Part shown: piece after piece, positions 25,585-34,287 of the stretch
Layout: the number at the start of each line of letters is the position of its first letter
How positions within the stretch are numbered: position 1 is the first letter of the stretch
Source of the DNA: Bacteroidia bacterium
Lineage (GTDB): Bacteria; Bacteroidota; Bacteroidia; NS11-12g; UBA9320
DNA: 57,668 nt
Reading direction: 5' to 3'
NCBI GenBank assembly: GCA_020849295.1
Contig: JADLGN010000024.1
Location: 1 to 57,668, forward strand
Made by a program: the position numbers and the translations under genes
The notes under the pieces: model-generated
Database searches by the model: none
Told to the model about the DNA's origin: nothing
Seen by the model: the letters and a program-made list of their open reading frames with translations, nothing else

Positions 25585-27036
25585 ATGTCAAATTCAGTAA
25601 AATTTAAGAAGGAACTTGGTCTGTTCGACAGCAGTATGCTTGTTGCAGGCTCTATGATTGGTTCAGGTATTTTTATTGTTACAGCCGAAATGTCAAGACA
25701 AGTAGGCTCTCCGGGCATTGTATTGTTAATTTGGCTTTTTACCGGAATTTTAACAATTATGACTGCACTTGGCTATGGCGAACTTGCAGGAATGTTTCCA
25801 AAAGCCGGCGGTCAATACGTGTATCTTACAGAAGCTTATGGCAAAGGAACCGGTTTTGTATTTGGATTAATTACATTTTTCGTAGTTCAAACAGGTGTAA
25901 TAGCTGCTGTAGCTATTGCGTTTGCAAAGTTTTCGGGTGTTTTATTTCCGTGGGTTAATCCTGAAAATGTATTATTAGATTTAGGTTTTTTTCAATTTAA
26001 CTCTCAACAATTAATAGGAATTTTACTTATTGCAATACTTTCAATAAATAATATATTAGGATTAAGAAATGCTAAGATTGTTCAAGGAATTTTTACAGTA
26101 GCCAAAATTGGTTCTTTACTTTTTTTAATTATTGCCGGTATTTATGTAGGAATAAACAGTGAGGCACTTGCACATAATTTTTCACATTTTTGGGAAACAT
26201 ATTCAACAAAAGCAAGCGAATCAGGAATATTTAAAGAATCATTAAGTGGGCTTCAACTTTTGATTGTTATTGGTTTAGCAATGGTAGGTTCACTTTTTAG
26301 TTGCGATGCATGGAATAATATTACTTTTACAGCAGGTGAAGTAAAAAATCCTCAGAGAAATATTCCGTATAGTTTAATAATAGGAGTAGGGCTGGTAGTT
26401 TTACTGTATTTTTTTGCAAATATTGCATATTTTATGCTTTTGCCTGTAGATGGCAGTATTCAAGGTGCTTCAATAATTGAAAGAGGAATAATGTGGGCAG
26501 AAAATGATAGAGTGGGAGTAGCGGCGGCAGGAATTATTTTTGGCAATTCGGCTATAATTCTTATGGCTATTTTGATAATGGTTTCTACCTTTGGCTGTAA
26601 CAATGGGATGATACTTGCCGGAGCAAGACTATATTATGCAATGGCAAAAGATAAACTTTTTTTTAAGCAAGCAGCTACACTTAATAAAAATCACGTACCA
26701 GGGAATGCAATTGTTATGCAGGCTGTATGGGCAAGTGTTTTGTGCCTTAGCGGTACTTACGGTAAATTATTAGATTATACAACTTTTGCTTCATTATCAT
26801 TTTATGTTATTACTATCGGTGGAATTATTGTTTTAAGAAAAAAACAACCCAATACGCCAAGACCATATAAAACCTTGTTTTACCCGTATTTGCCAATTTT
26901 ATATATATTACTTGCAGGTATAATTTCATTTGATTTGTTAATTTACAAATGGGAAACAAGTCGTATAGCAGTTGGTATTATTGGAGCAGGGATAATATCA
27001 TATTTCTTAATAACAAGATTAAAAAAAGCTGTTTGA
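25585..27036 (+). CDS. APC-family amino acid permease
   Basis: A 483-residue polytopic inner-membrane transporter with about twelve hydrophobic segments. The N-terminus has the APC signature around TM1 (LFDSSMLVAGSMIGSGIFIVTAEM) with the unwound GSGIF substrate-binding motif, followed by ALGYGELAGMFPKAGGQYVYLTEAYG (TM2-3 loop) and, later, FTAGEVKNPQRNIPYSLIIG (conserved E of TM6 loop). Similar sequences transport neutral amino acids or polyamines, often by exchange. Substrate is not resolved. Its stop overlaps the next start by one base. Confidence 0.9.
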   Translation: MSNSVKFKKELGLFDSSMLVAGSMIGSGIFIVTAEMSRQVGSPGIVLLIWLFTGILTIMTALGYGELAGMFPKAGGQYVYLTEAYGKGTGFVFGLITFFVVQTGVIAAVAIAFAKFSGVLFPWVNPENVLLDLGFFQFNSQQLIGILLIAILSINNILGLRNAKIVQGIFTVAKIGSLLFLIIAGIYVGINSEALAHNFSHFWETYSTKASESGIFKESLSGLQLLIVIGLAMVGSLFSCDAWNNITFTAGEVKNPQRNIPYSLIIGVGLVVLLYFFANIAYFMLLPVDGSIQGASIIERGIMWAENDRVGVAAAGIIFGNSAIILMAILIMVSTFGCNNGMILAGARLYYAMAKDKLFFKQAATLNKNHVPGNAIVMQAVWASVLCLSGTYGKLLDYTTFASLSFYVITIGGIIVLRKKQPNTPRPYKTLFYPYLPILYILLAGIISFDLLIYKWETSRIAVGIIGAGIISYFLITRLKKAV

Positions 27037-28457
27037 TGAGGTTTTTTCTGACAATTTTTATAGCAATATATTTAACAAATAATATTTTTTGCCAAAATCT
27101 TGAATGGAGCAATACAACTAAAATAAGAGGCAACTCGCTTTACACAACCGTAATTGGCGAAAATGAACAGGGAATTTATTTGCTTCGTCATCGCAATAAG
27201 TTTTTATCGAAGTTTGTTGTTATAGAAAGGTATCGTCACAATTTAGGACTTGAATCAAGTAAGAGTTATTTAATGAAAAATTCAAGAGTTTTATACTCTG
27301 ATATTAATAGAAAAGGCATTTTAATTATAAAACAGATTTATCAAAAAAAAAGCAAAACCTATATTATTTCAGCATTTTATTTAAACAACAATTTTGAACA
27401 AATTACTAATGAAAAAATTTTGCAAAAATTTATCAATCACGACTATTATTCAGAGCCTAAAGTTATTGTAAAATCTGATGATAATCATGAAAACTATCTA
27501 ATATTAAATTCAACAAACCTTAGTACTAAAACCAAAAATTTTGAATATATAATTTTTGATATAAATCTTGAAGCTAAAATTGATAAAAGCATTAAACTAG
27601 AGAAAATTTATAAAATAAATGATGTTTATTTTGACTTAAAATTTGAATTGAAAATTCTGGCAGAAAATAAAAATACAGAAAAACCATTTTCAGATTATTA
27701 TTTAATATTTCAAAAAAGCGACAGTTTTACAAGCAAAAAAATCAGTGACTCAAATTATGTATTTGATAAGGTAAAACTAATTTATAGTCCGGTATTGAGA
27801 AAAGGAATAATTAGCGGATTTTATACTTCGTCATATAAAAGCGGGTACGAGGGGCAGTTTTGGTGCAGTGTCGCAGATAATATAAAATATATAAAAACAC
27901 CATTTTCTAATGAAATAATCAAAGAAACCGAAAGTGATATTGGTTCGCATTATGGGTTTATTCCTACTTCATACAATCATTTAAAAACCATAAATTGTAC
28001 AAATGGTGGCATTATTAAAATTATAGAAAATTCAATAGTAAATAAAGATCAGGAAATACTAATGTTAAACGGGAGTCCTACGGCAAAAGGGAAATACATT
28101 TTTATTTATGAAAATATGATAATACAGAATTTTGACAGCACCGGAAAACTTATTTGGGAAAATAATGTAAATAAATTGCAAAATTCTGTAAACGATGATG
28201 GGGTACTTGGTTCAGTATTTATTTCAACAACACCAAGCAAAATTTTTATTTTATATAATTATCCTATCACAAATGGGGGTGATGTGTTTATGGTTAGTTT
28301 TAATTATTTAGGAGAAAAAAAAATACAAAAATTAATAGACGGCAATCTTTATAATGCATTAATAATACCCGAAGAATGTAAGCAAATTTCATCAAATAAA
28401 ATTATTGTTCCTGTTATAAAAGAACGTAAGTTTGCTTTATTAAAAATTCAGTTTTAG
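27036..28457 (+). CDS. Secreted protein of unknown function
   Basis: I do not recognise this family. The 473-residue product has a signal peptide (MRFFLTIFIAIYLTNNIFCQ) and a body of repeating short strands separated by Asn/Lys-rich turns (GENEQGIYLLRHRN, KGILIIKQIYQKKSKTYIISAFYLN, NYLILNSTNLSTK, DYYLIFQKSD, KIFILYNYPITNGGDVFMVSFNY), a pattern that suggests a beta-propeller. The start ATG overlaps the permease stop (TGATG), so it should be translationally coupled, and it is followed after four bases by a membrane protein. The frame stays open upstream but only inside the permease gene. Confidence 0.6.
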   Translation: MRFFLTIFIAIYLTNNIFCQNLEWSNTTKIRGNSLYTTVIGENEQGIYLLRHRNKFLSKFVVIERYRHNLGLESSKSYLMKNSRVLYSDINRKGILIIKQIYQKKSKTYIISAFYLNNNFEQITNEKILQKFINHDYYSEPKVIVKSDDNHENYLILNSTNLSTKTKNFEYIIFDINLEAKIDKSIKLEKIYKINDVYFDLKFELKILAENKNTEKPFSDYYLIFQKSDSFTSKKISDSNYVFDKVKLIYSPVLRKGIISGFYTSSYKSGYEGQFWCSVADNIKYIKTPFSNEIIKETESDIGSHYGFIPTSYNHLKTINCTNGGIIKIIENSIVNKDQEILMLNGSPTAKGKYIFIYENMIIQNFDSTGKLIWENNVNKLQNSVNDDGVLGSVFISTTPSKIFILYNYPITNGGDVFMVSFNYLGEKKIQKLIDGNLYNALIIPEECKQISSNKIIVPVIKERKFALLKIQF

Positions 28458-28461
28458 GCAA

Positions 28462-29439
28462 ATGGTACAATTGATAAGAAATAGAACAATTGGGGGAATT
28501 ATACTTGGATTGATTATATTATCACTTTCAAAAATGTTTTTTGAATTTGTTCCCGAACCACCAAATGTAACATATACTCCATTGTTTAACAACATAAAAA
28601 AAATGTTTGAAGGGTATCAACTTGCCGAAATTATAACAGCTTCAATTTTTGTAGTATTACAAGCAATTTTTCTTACTTTTATACTTCAATATCATAAAAT
28701 AATCAAAAAAAAAACATTTTTCCCATTTATTATTTACATACTTTTAGCAATAGTTTATAATGAACAGTTTTATTTAAATCCAGCTTCATTTTTCAATTTT
28801 TTTTTATTAATAATTACGGAAAGAATGCTCAGATTGCAAGATGCCGGTAAATCTGCCGGCTTATTGTTTCTTGACATAGGGACTATAGTTGGTTTGTTAT
28901 TGCTGTTTTCAAAAGAAGCTATTTTTTTTATTCCTGCCATTATAATTGGGATAATATTAATTTCAACCTATGATGTTTCAAATATTCTGATTCTTATTTT
29001 ATCTCTTATTATGGTGTTAATTATTACTTCAGGTATATATTATCTTACGGGAAACATCAGGCAATTTGTTTCATTCTTTTCTTTCTCTCCTGTTAATATT
29101 GATATAATAATTAATCATTGGCAAGAAAGATTTTATTACTTAATGGCTTTAATATTGGTTTTAACAATTATAACTTATACTTTCTTTCAGTTTAAAAGTA
29201 CAATTGTGTCAAACAAAGCAAAAAGATTTGCAGGAGTGTTTTTACTCATTTTTTTTACAAGTCAAATAATTGTAGTAATTCAAGAAGTAAATATATGGTG
29301 CAATATGGCATTATTTGCAATACCTACAAGTGTATTTGCTGCCAATTATTTTCAAGAAACAAAAGGAAATAACTGGTTTAAAAATATAGTTTTTCTATTA
29401 TTGATTATTGCATTAGTAAGCATTCAACTCAATTATTGA
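28462..29439 (+). CDS. Polytopic membrane protein, resembles DUF6427
   Basis: A 325-residue integral membrane protein with about nine to ten hydrophobic helices. The first segment (RTIGGIILGLIILSLSKMFFEF) and a later conserved-looking LPASFFNF-type motif (seen as NEQFYLNPASFFNFFLLIITERMLRLQDAGKSAGLLFLDIGTIVGLLLLFSKEAIFFIPAIIIG) resemble the Bacteroidetes-specific DUF6427 family. No enzymatic motif is seen. It probably belongs to the operon of the permease and the unknown secreted protein. Function unknown. Confidence 0.6.
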   Translation: MVQLIRNRTIGGIILGLIILSLSKMFFEFVPEPPNVTYTPLFNNIKKMFEGYQLAEIITASIFVVLQAIFLTFILQYHKIIKKKTFFPFIIYILLAIVYNEQFYLNPASFFNFFLLIITERMLRLQDAGKSAGLLFLDIGTIVGLLLLFSKEAIFFIPAIIIGIILISTYDVSNILILILSLIMVLIITSGIYYLTGNIRQFVSFFSFSPVNIDIIINHWQERFYYLMALILVLTIITYTFFQFKSTIVSNKAKRFAGVFLLIFFTSQIIVVIQEVNIWCNMALFAIPTSVFAANYFQETKGNNWFKNIVFLLLIIALVSIQLNY

Positions 29440-29474
29440 AATTATCTTAAATAATCAAGCCAAAACGGCAATTC

Positions 29475-29504
29475 TTTTTTTAGTTAAGTGAAAAACTAAA
29501 AAAA
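29475..29504 (+). terminator. AT-rich inverted repeat, possible terminator
   Basis: A perfect 11-bp inverted repeat (TTTTTTTAGTT and AACTAAAAAAA) with an 8-base loop lies 35 bases after the DUF6427-like gene. It contains one G:C pair only, so termination would be weak; T- and A-rich arms fit either strand. Confidence 0.4.
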
Positions 29505-29512
29505 TAAGTTTT

Positions 29513-29520
29513 TATTTTTG
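29513..29520 (+). promoter_or_regulatory. -7 promoter box (TATTTTTG) for frr-uvrC
   Basis: TATTTTTG fits TAnnTTTG, 18 bases ahead of the frr ATG and directly after the possible terminator. Confidence 0.5.
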
Positions 29521-29538
29521 TAATAAATTTCAAGATAT

Positions 29539-30099
29539 ATGAACGACTTACCATCAATTTTAAGATACACAAAAGAGCACATGGAAAAAGCTATCGAACA
29601 TACTCGTATTGAGTTTTCGAGACTTAGAGCAGGTAAAGCTTTACCATCATTATTAGATGGAGTTATGGTAGAATATTACGGAGCACTTATGCCACTAAAT
29701 CAAGTTTCGAGTGTAAATACGCCAGATTCACGCACATTGTCAGTTCAGCCTTGGGAAAAAACAATGATTCCGATAATTGAAAAAGCTATTTTAAATGCTA
29801 ATTTGGGATTAAATCCGCAAAATGATGGTACAGTAATTTTAATTCCTATACCAATGCTTAATGAAGAAAGAAGAATATCGCTAGTTAAACAAGTAAAACA
29901 CGAAGCAGAAAATTCAAAAATTGCTATAAGAAACCTTCGTAAAGACGCTAATGAAAAAATAAAAAAGCTACAAAAAGACGGATTAAGTGAGGATTTGGCA
30001 AAAGATGCCGAAGATGATGTACAAAAAATGGTTGACAGCTATATTAAGAAAATAGATGAACTTATCGTTCTTAAAGAAAAAGAAATTATGACTGTGTGA
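29539..30099 (+). CDS. frr: Ribosome recycling factor
   Basis: Splits post-termination ribosomes together with EF-G. The 186-residue protein has the expected three-helix bundle plus beta domain: an N-terminal helix with EHTRIEFSRLRAGKALPSLLDGVMVEYYG, then the beta-rich NTPDSRTLSVQPWEKTMI, PIPMLNEERRISLVKQVKHEAENSKIAIRNLRKDANE and a C-terminal helix. Length and motifs match the family closely. Nine bases separate it from uvrC. Confidence 0.97.
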   Translation: MNDLPSILRYTKEHMEKAIEHTRIEFSRLRAGKALPSLLDGVMVEYYGALMPLNQVSSVNTPDSRTLSVQPWEKTMIPIIEKAILNANLGLNPQNDGTVILIPIPMLNEERRISLVKQVKHEAENSKIAIRNLRKDANEKIKKLQKDGLSEDLAKDAEDDVQKMVDSYIKKIDELIVLKEKEIMTV

Positions 30100-30108
30100 T
30101 ATTGCAAT

Positions 30109-31908
30109 TTGAAAAACGATGAGATAAAAAAAACAATATCTGAATTGCCCGATAAGCCGGGGATATACAAATATTTTGATAAAACAGATACAATAATTTA
30201 TATTGGCAAAGCCAAAAATCTAAAAAAAAGAGTAAGCAGTTATTTCAGCAAAAAAAAATTTGACAACAGAAAAACTGAAATCTTAGTTTCTAAAATTTTC
30301 AAAATTGAATACACTTTAGTAAATACCGAACTTGACGCACTTTTACTTGAAAATTCATTAATCAAAGAATATCAGCCAAAGTACAATGTAAACCTAAAAG
30401 ACGATAAATCATTTCCATTAATAAAAATTACAAATGAGCAGTTCCCCAGGGTTTTTTCAATGAGAAATCCTGTAAAAGACGGTTCTGAATATTTTGGGCC
30501 TTATTCATCTCCAAGAATTATGAATATAGTGTTAGACCTGGCAAAACTTCTATATCCTGTAAGAAGTTGCAATTTGCCACTAACTACAAAAGGAATTCTT
30601 TCAGGCAAATTCAAAATATGTCTTGATTATCAAATAGGGAAATGTCGAGGACCGTGTGAAAATTATGAAACGGAAGATGAATATAAAGAATCAGTAAAAA
30701 ATATAAAACATATTTTTAGAGGAAATCTTACACCTGTAAAAAATCATCTTAAAAAACTAATGCTTGGTGCTGCTAAAGAACTAAAGTTTGAAGACGCAGA
30801 ATTATTTAAAAATAAACTGAAATCATTAGACGAATTTCAAGCCAGAACAATGGTGGTAAGCCATAAAATCAACAATATTGACGTGTTTAATATTAGTACA
30901 ACAGAGCAATTGGCATTTGTAAATTATCTTAAAATTTCAAATGGTATGATTATTCAAACCCAAACCATTGAATATAGAAAAGTGCTAAACGAAAAAGATA
31001 GCGAAATTTTACTTATGGCAATTGCCGAAATGAGGCTTAGATACAATAGTAACGCAAAAGAAATAATATTGCCAATAGAAACGGATTTGAAAGTAGATGA
31101 TGTAAAACTTACAATACCTAAGTCGGGAGATAAACTAAAATTATTGCAAATAAGTATGGCAAATTTGCTGCATTATAAAAAAGAAAAACTTGAGCAATAC
31201 GACAAATTAGACCCAGAACACAGAATAAATAGATTGATGAATCAAATGAAAGAAGATTTAAGACTTAGTTCGCAGCCTAGATATATCGAATGCTTTGATA
31301 ACTCTAATATACAAGGCAATTATCCCGTATCTGCTTGTGTAGTATTCAAAGACGGTAAAGCATCAAAAAAAGATTATAGAATTTTTAATATTAAAACAGT
31401 GCAAGGACCAGATGACTTTGCAACCATGCAAGAAGTTATATCAAGAAGGTATAAAAGACTTACAGAAGAAAAAAGCTCATTGCCAGATTTGCTTATAATT
31501 GATGGTGGCAAAGGACAACTTAGTTCAGTTATAGAAGAATTAAAAAAAATAAATTTATATGGTAAATTTCAAATTATTGGAATAGCAAAACGCCTTGAAG
31601 AAATATATTACCCTGATGATTCTATACCTGTTTATATTGATAAAAAATCTGAAACATTAAAAATTATACAACAAATAAGAGATGAAGCACATCGCTTTGG
31701 AATTTCAAAATATCGGAATCGGCACAAAAAAGCACTTGTACAAACAGAACTTATCCAAATAAAAGGTATAGGAGAAGAAACCGCAGAGATTTTGCTTAAA
31801 AATTTTAAAAGTATTAAAAATATTAAACTTCAAACTTTAGATACACTTACAAATATTATAGGAAAGCACAAATCAAAAATTTTGATAGAATATTTCAAAA
31901 ATAAATAG
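30109..31908 (+). CDS. uvrC: Excinuclease ABC subunit C
   Basis: Makes the dual incisions in nucleotide-excision repair. The 599-residue protein carries, in order, the GIY-YIG nuclease (KPGIYKYFDKTDTIIYIGKAKNLKKRV, for 3' incision), a cysteine-bearing segment (KICLDYQIGKCRGPC), a UVR-type helical hairpin (about 205-235), the RNase-H-like 5' nuclease domain (ECFDNSNIQGNYPVSACVVF, LLIIDGGKGQLSSV) and a C-terminal helix-hairpin-helix (IKGIGEETAEILLKNFKSI). No in-frame ATG precedes the GIY motif; the start is a TTG nine bases after frr, so the two are likely cotranscribed. Confidence 0.96.
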   Translation: MKNDEIKKTISELPDKPGIYKYFDKTDTIIYIGKAKNLKKRVSSYFSKKKFDNRKTEILVSKIFKIEYTLVNTELDALLLENSLIKEYQPKYNVNLKDDKSFPLIKITNEQFPRVFSMRNPVKDGSEYFGPYSSPRIMNIVLDLAKLLYPVRSCNLPLTTKGILSGKFKICLDYQIGKCRGPCENYETEDEYKESVKNIKHIFRGNLTPVKNHLKKLMLGAAKELKFEDAELFKNKLKSLDEFQARTMVVSHKINNIDVFNISTTEQLAFVNYLKISNGMIIQTQTIEYRKVLNEKDSEILLMAIAEMRLRYNSNAKEIILPIETDLKVDDVKLTIPKSGDKLKLLQISMANLLHYKKEKLEQYDKLDPEHRINRLMNQMKEDLRLSSQPRYIECFDNSNIQGNYPVSACVVFKDGKASKKDYRIFNIKTVQGPDDFATMQEVISRRYKRLTEEKSSLPDLLIIDGGKGQLSSVIEELKKINLYGKFQIIGIAKRLEEIYYPDDSIPVYIDKKSETLKIIQQIRDEAHRFGISKYRNRHKKALVQTELIQIKGIGEETAEILLKNFKSIKNIKLQTLDTLTNIIGKHKSKILIEYFKNK

Positions 31909-31922
31909 TTAAAGTTTTTTTG

Positions 31923-31995
31923 TGAACCCGGAGGGACTCGAACCCCCAACCTTCTCATCCGTAGTGAGATGCTATATCCATTAAGCCACGGGTCC
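31923..31995 (-). tRNA. tRNA-Arg (ACG)
   Basis: A complete cloverleaf folds on the minus strand. The acceptor arm GGACCCG pairs with CGGGTTC (one G-T pair), the D arm has GCTT/TAGC, the anticodon stem TCTCA/TGAGA frames the loop CTACGGA with anticodon ACG at 31962-31960, and the T arm has TTCGAGT as its loop. The discriminator base is A; CCA is not encoded. It reads CGN arginine codons by wobble after A34 deamination. Confidence 0.95.
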
Positions 31996-32109
31996 TTAAT
32001 TTTTAATTGAGCATGCAAATTTAATATTTTTTGAACACAAAATATTTTTGATTTTGAATTTTAGTCAAAATTTTTTAAAAACTTCATTTGATTAATTAAA
32101 ATTAATATT

Positions 32110-32127
32110 TAATTTTGCAGCCCTTAA
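32110..32127 (+). promoter_or_regulatory. Extended -7 promoter (TAATTTTG plus CAGCCCTTAA) for rplU
   Basis: TAATTTTG fits TAnnTTTG and continues with CAGCCCTTAA. The same 18 bases occur upstream of ribF at 50376. The G/C-rich CAGCCC is conspicuous in AT-rich surroundings and would lie at or just after the transcription start. Confidence 0.6.
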
Positions 32128-32132
32128 AACAA

Positions 32133-32444
32133 ATGTACGCAATAGTAAATATAGGAGGTCAACAGTTTAAAGTTACAGAAAAACAGAATATTTACGTTAA
32201 TCGTCTTTCTGACGAAGAAGGAAGTTCTGTAAACTTTGATAATGTATTATTGATAGACAATAATGGCTCTGTTACAGTGGGAAGCCCTGTGGTAGAAGGA
32301 GCAACAGTAAAAGCAAAGATTATTTCGCATCTAAAAGGTGACAAAGTTATTGTTTTTAAAAAGAAACGCCGTAAGGGGTATAAAAACAAAAAAGGTCATA
32401 GACAATATTTAACAAAAATTGAGATAGAAACTATAAAAGGATAA
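32133..32444 (+). CDS. rplU: 50S ribosomal protein L21
   Basis: The 103-residue product starts [18 protein letters not shown], the L21 signature, and ends with the basic [25 protein letters not shown] segment that contacts 23S rRNA. A TTG at 32115 is in frame but sits within the extended promoter motif, so the ATG at 32133 is used. rpmA follows after four bases, the nearly universal rplU-rpmA pair. Confidence 0.97.
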   Translation: MYAIVNIGGQQFKVTEKQNIYVNRLSDEEGSSVNFDNVLLIDNNGSVTVGSPVVEGATVKAKIISHLKGDKVIVFKKKRRKGYKNKKGHRQYLTKIEIETIKG

Positions 32445-32448
32445 AGCA

Positions 32449-32706
32449 ATGGCACATAAAAAAGGAGCAGGTTCATCAAAAAACGGTCGTGAGTCGCATA
32501 GTAAACGTCTTGGCGTAAAACTATTTGGAGGACAAACTGTAAAAGCAGGAAATATTCTTGTAAGACAAAGAGGAACAAAACATCATCCAGGTAGAGGAGT
32601 AGGTATGGGAAAAGACCATACTTTGTTTGCCCTTATTGACGGAAAAGTTGTATTTAAAAAGAAAGAGAATGACCGTTCATTTGTTTCAGTTGAGCAAACA
32701 GTATAA
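32449..32706 (+). CDS. rpmA: 50S ribosomal protein L27
   Basis: The 85-residue protein starts [19 protein letters not shown] and contains [22 protein letters not shown], the L27 core near the peptidyl-transferase centre. There is no cleavable N-terminal extension of the Firmicute type. The gene is followed by a strong hairpin terminator shared with the convergent phosphatase gene. Confidence 0.97.
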   Translation: MAHKKGAGSSKNGRESHSKRLGVKLFGGQTVKAGNILVRQRGTKHHPGRGVGMGKDHTLFALIDGKVVFKKKENDRSFVSVEQTV

Positions 32707-32733
32707 AAAGAAATTAATTTAATTAAGAATTAT

Positions 32734-32764
32734 AAAAAAAGCATCCTATTAAGATGCTTTTTTT
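32734..32764 (+). terminator. Bidirectional Rho-independent terminator (rpmA / alkaline phosphatase)
   Basis: A perfect 12-bp stem (AAAAAAAGCATC with GATGCTTTTTTT) and a 7-base loop, with a T-run on the plus strand and seven A residues before it giving the T-run on the minus strand. The right arm overlaps the stop codon of the minus-strand phosphatase gene, so one element ends both convergent units. Confidence 0.88.
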
Positions 32765-33836
32765 ATTTTATATCTAAGAGCTTTGTTATTTTATGAAAAA
32801 TATCAGTATTTTCATAAATTCCTGTGAAGTTATCAGAGCCTGGTCCATAAGCAAATACTGGAACCATAATACCTGTATGTTCGGTAGTTGAAAATTTACC
32901 TGTTAATTTTTTATCTTTTAATGAACCGCCTGTTAGACTAAGTCCACCGGTTTCGTGGTCGGCTGTAATAATTACTAGTGTGTTGCCGTCTTTTTCTGCC
33001 CAATCAAGCACTTTGCCAATTGCATTGTCGAAATCCAGCATTTCATTTACTGTATATGAAAGAGATGTGTCATGACTACCCCAGTCTATTTGAGAACCTT
33101 CAATCATTAAAAAAAATCCTTTTTTATTTTTACATAAGGTTTCAATTGCTTTCATAGACGCATTTTCTGAATAATTACCTCTTCCTTCACTCATTTTTGG
33201 CAAGTGATAGTTATTGGTAAATTTGTAAAACTTATTGCTTTTTATTTTGTCAATTTCATAAGTGCTATCATAAACAGTGTAATTATTTTTAATTAATGTA
33301 TCAATAAGATTTATTTTGTCTGGACGCTTGGTAAAGTGCGCCATTCCACCTCCAATTACCACATCTATGTCAGTTTTTGTAAAATCTTTTGCAATTTCGT
33401 ACTTCTTTTTTCTAGAGTCAACATGAGCAATAAAAGAACCAGGTGTGGCATGGGTAATAGCACAAGTAACTACCATACCGGTTGATAAATTATTTTTTTC
33501 AGCTAACTCTAATATTGTTGCTTGAGGTTTTTTAAGTGAATCTACTCCAATTGCACCATTAAAAGTTTTTTTACCAATTGAAAACGCTGTTGCACCTGCA
33601 GCACTATCAGTTACATAATCATCGGAACTGTTTGTTTTTATCAGACCTATTTTTTTAAATCTTGAAAGATTAAGGTCTCCTTCTCTGTAAACCATACCCG
33701 CACAAATTTGTGCTAATCCCATTCCATCTCCAATCATTAAAATTACATTTTTAGGTTTCGGTCTTTTTTGTGAAAATGAATTGAAATTAAAAGCAATTAT
33801 GAGTAAAAATAGAGTTAGATAATGTAGTTTTTGCAT
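32763..33836 (-). CDS. phoA: Alkaline phosphatase
   Basis: Periplasmic or secreted phosphomonoesterase. 357 residues from the ATG at 33836: signal peptide (ending FNSFSQ, about residue 23), the metal-binding LMIGDGMG (34-41), the nucleophile serine S78 in VTDSAAGATAF, histidine-bearing THATPGSFIAHVDSR, the ligand segment MIEGSQIDWGSHD and ITADHETGG near the C-terminus. These match the PhoA family. An upstream GTG at 33857 would overlap the previous gene and lacks merit. No PHO-box-type operator was seen; it follows the SPOR gene closely, perhaps in one transcript with secA. Confidence 0.9.
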   Translation of the reverse strand: MQKLHYLTLFLLIIAFNFNSFSQKRPKPKNVILMIGDGMGLAQICAGMVYREGDLNLSRFKKIGLIKTNSSDDYVTDSAAGATAFSIGKKTFNGAIGVDSLKKPQATILELAEKNNLSTGMVVTCAITHATPGSFIAHVDSRKKKYEIAKDFTKTDIDVVIGGGMAHFTKRPDKINLIDTLIKNNYTVYDSTYEIDKIKSNKFYKFTNNYHLPKMSEGRGNYSENASMKAIETLCKNKKGFFLMIEGSQIDWGSHDTSLSYTVNEMLDFDNAIGKVLDWAEKDGNTLVIITADHETGGLSLTGGSLKDKKLTGKFSTTEHTGIMVPVFAYGPGSDNFTGIYENTDIFHKITKLLDIK

Positions 33837-33846
33837 TTTAATAATT

Positions 33847-34287
33847 TTAATCTTCACTTTCTTTTTGTGGTTTGTTTTTTATATAAATTATTTTATCTCT
33901 CACTGCAAATACATTGTCAAAATATTTTAAGAGTCTTTTCTCGAGTGTTTTTGAATCGGCTTCTTTTACAAAATTACCAATTCTAACTTTGTAGTTTGGC
34001 GACTGGTATATAAGAAATATTTCGTTTTCGTATTCTGGAAACAGTTTTATTAACTTTTCTTTTATTTTAATGGCTTTTTGCCTGTCATTGCTAAAAAAAA
34101 CTTGTAAGCGATATCCTGGAATTATTAATGTGTCTGGTTTGGCATCGGCTATTTTTTTGTTTTCAAGTCTTTTACTCATTAGAAGATAAAGTTGCGAATC
34201 TGCTACAATTTCAATACTTCCTTGTGCATGAATAGTTTTTGAAACAAGTATTAAAATAATTATTACAAACAGATTTTTCATTTTCAT
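33847..34287 (-). CDS. Secreted SPOR-domain protein
   Basis: A 146-residue protein with a signal peptide (ending TIHAQ) and a C-terminal SPOR-like domain of about 70 residues: GYRLQVFFSNDRQKAIKIKEKLIKLFP, EIFLIYQSPNYKVRIGNFVKEADSKTLEKRLLKYF. SPOR domains bind glycan strands lacking stem peptides and often mark division proteins. The start ATG shares one base with the secA stop (TGATG). The protein probably sits in the periplasm; its cellular job is not clear. Confidence 0.75.
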   Translation of the reverse strand: MKMKNLFVIIILILVSKTIHAQGSIEIVADSQLYLLMSKRLENKKIADAKPDTLIIPGYRLQVFFSNDRQKAIKIKEKLIKLFPEYENEIFLIYQSPNYKVRIGNFVKEADSKTLEKRLLKYFDNVFAVRDKIIYIKNKPQKESED

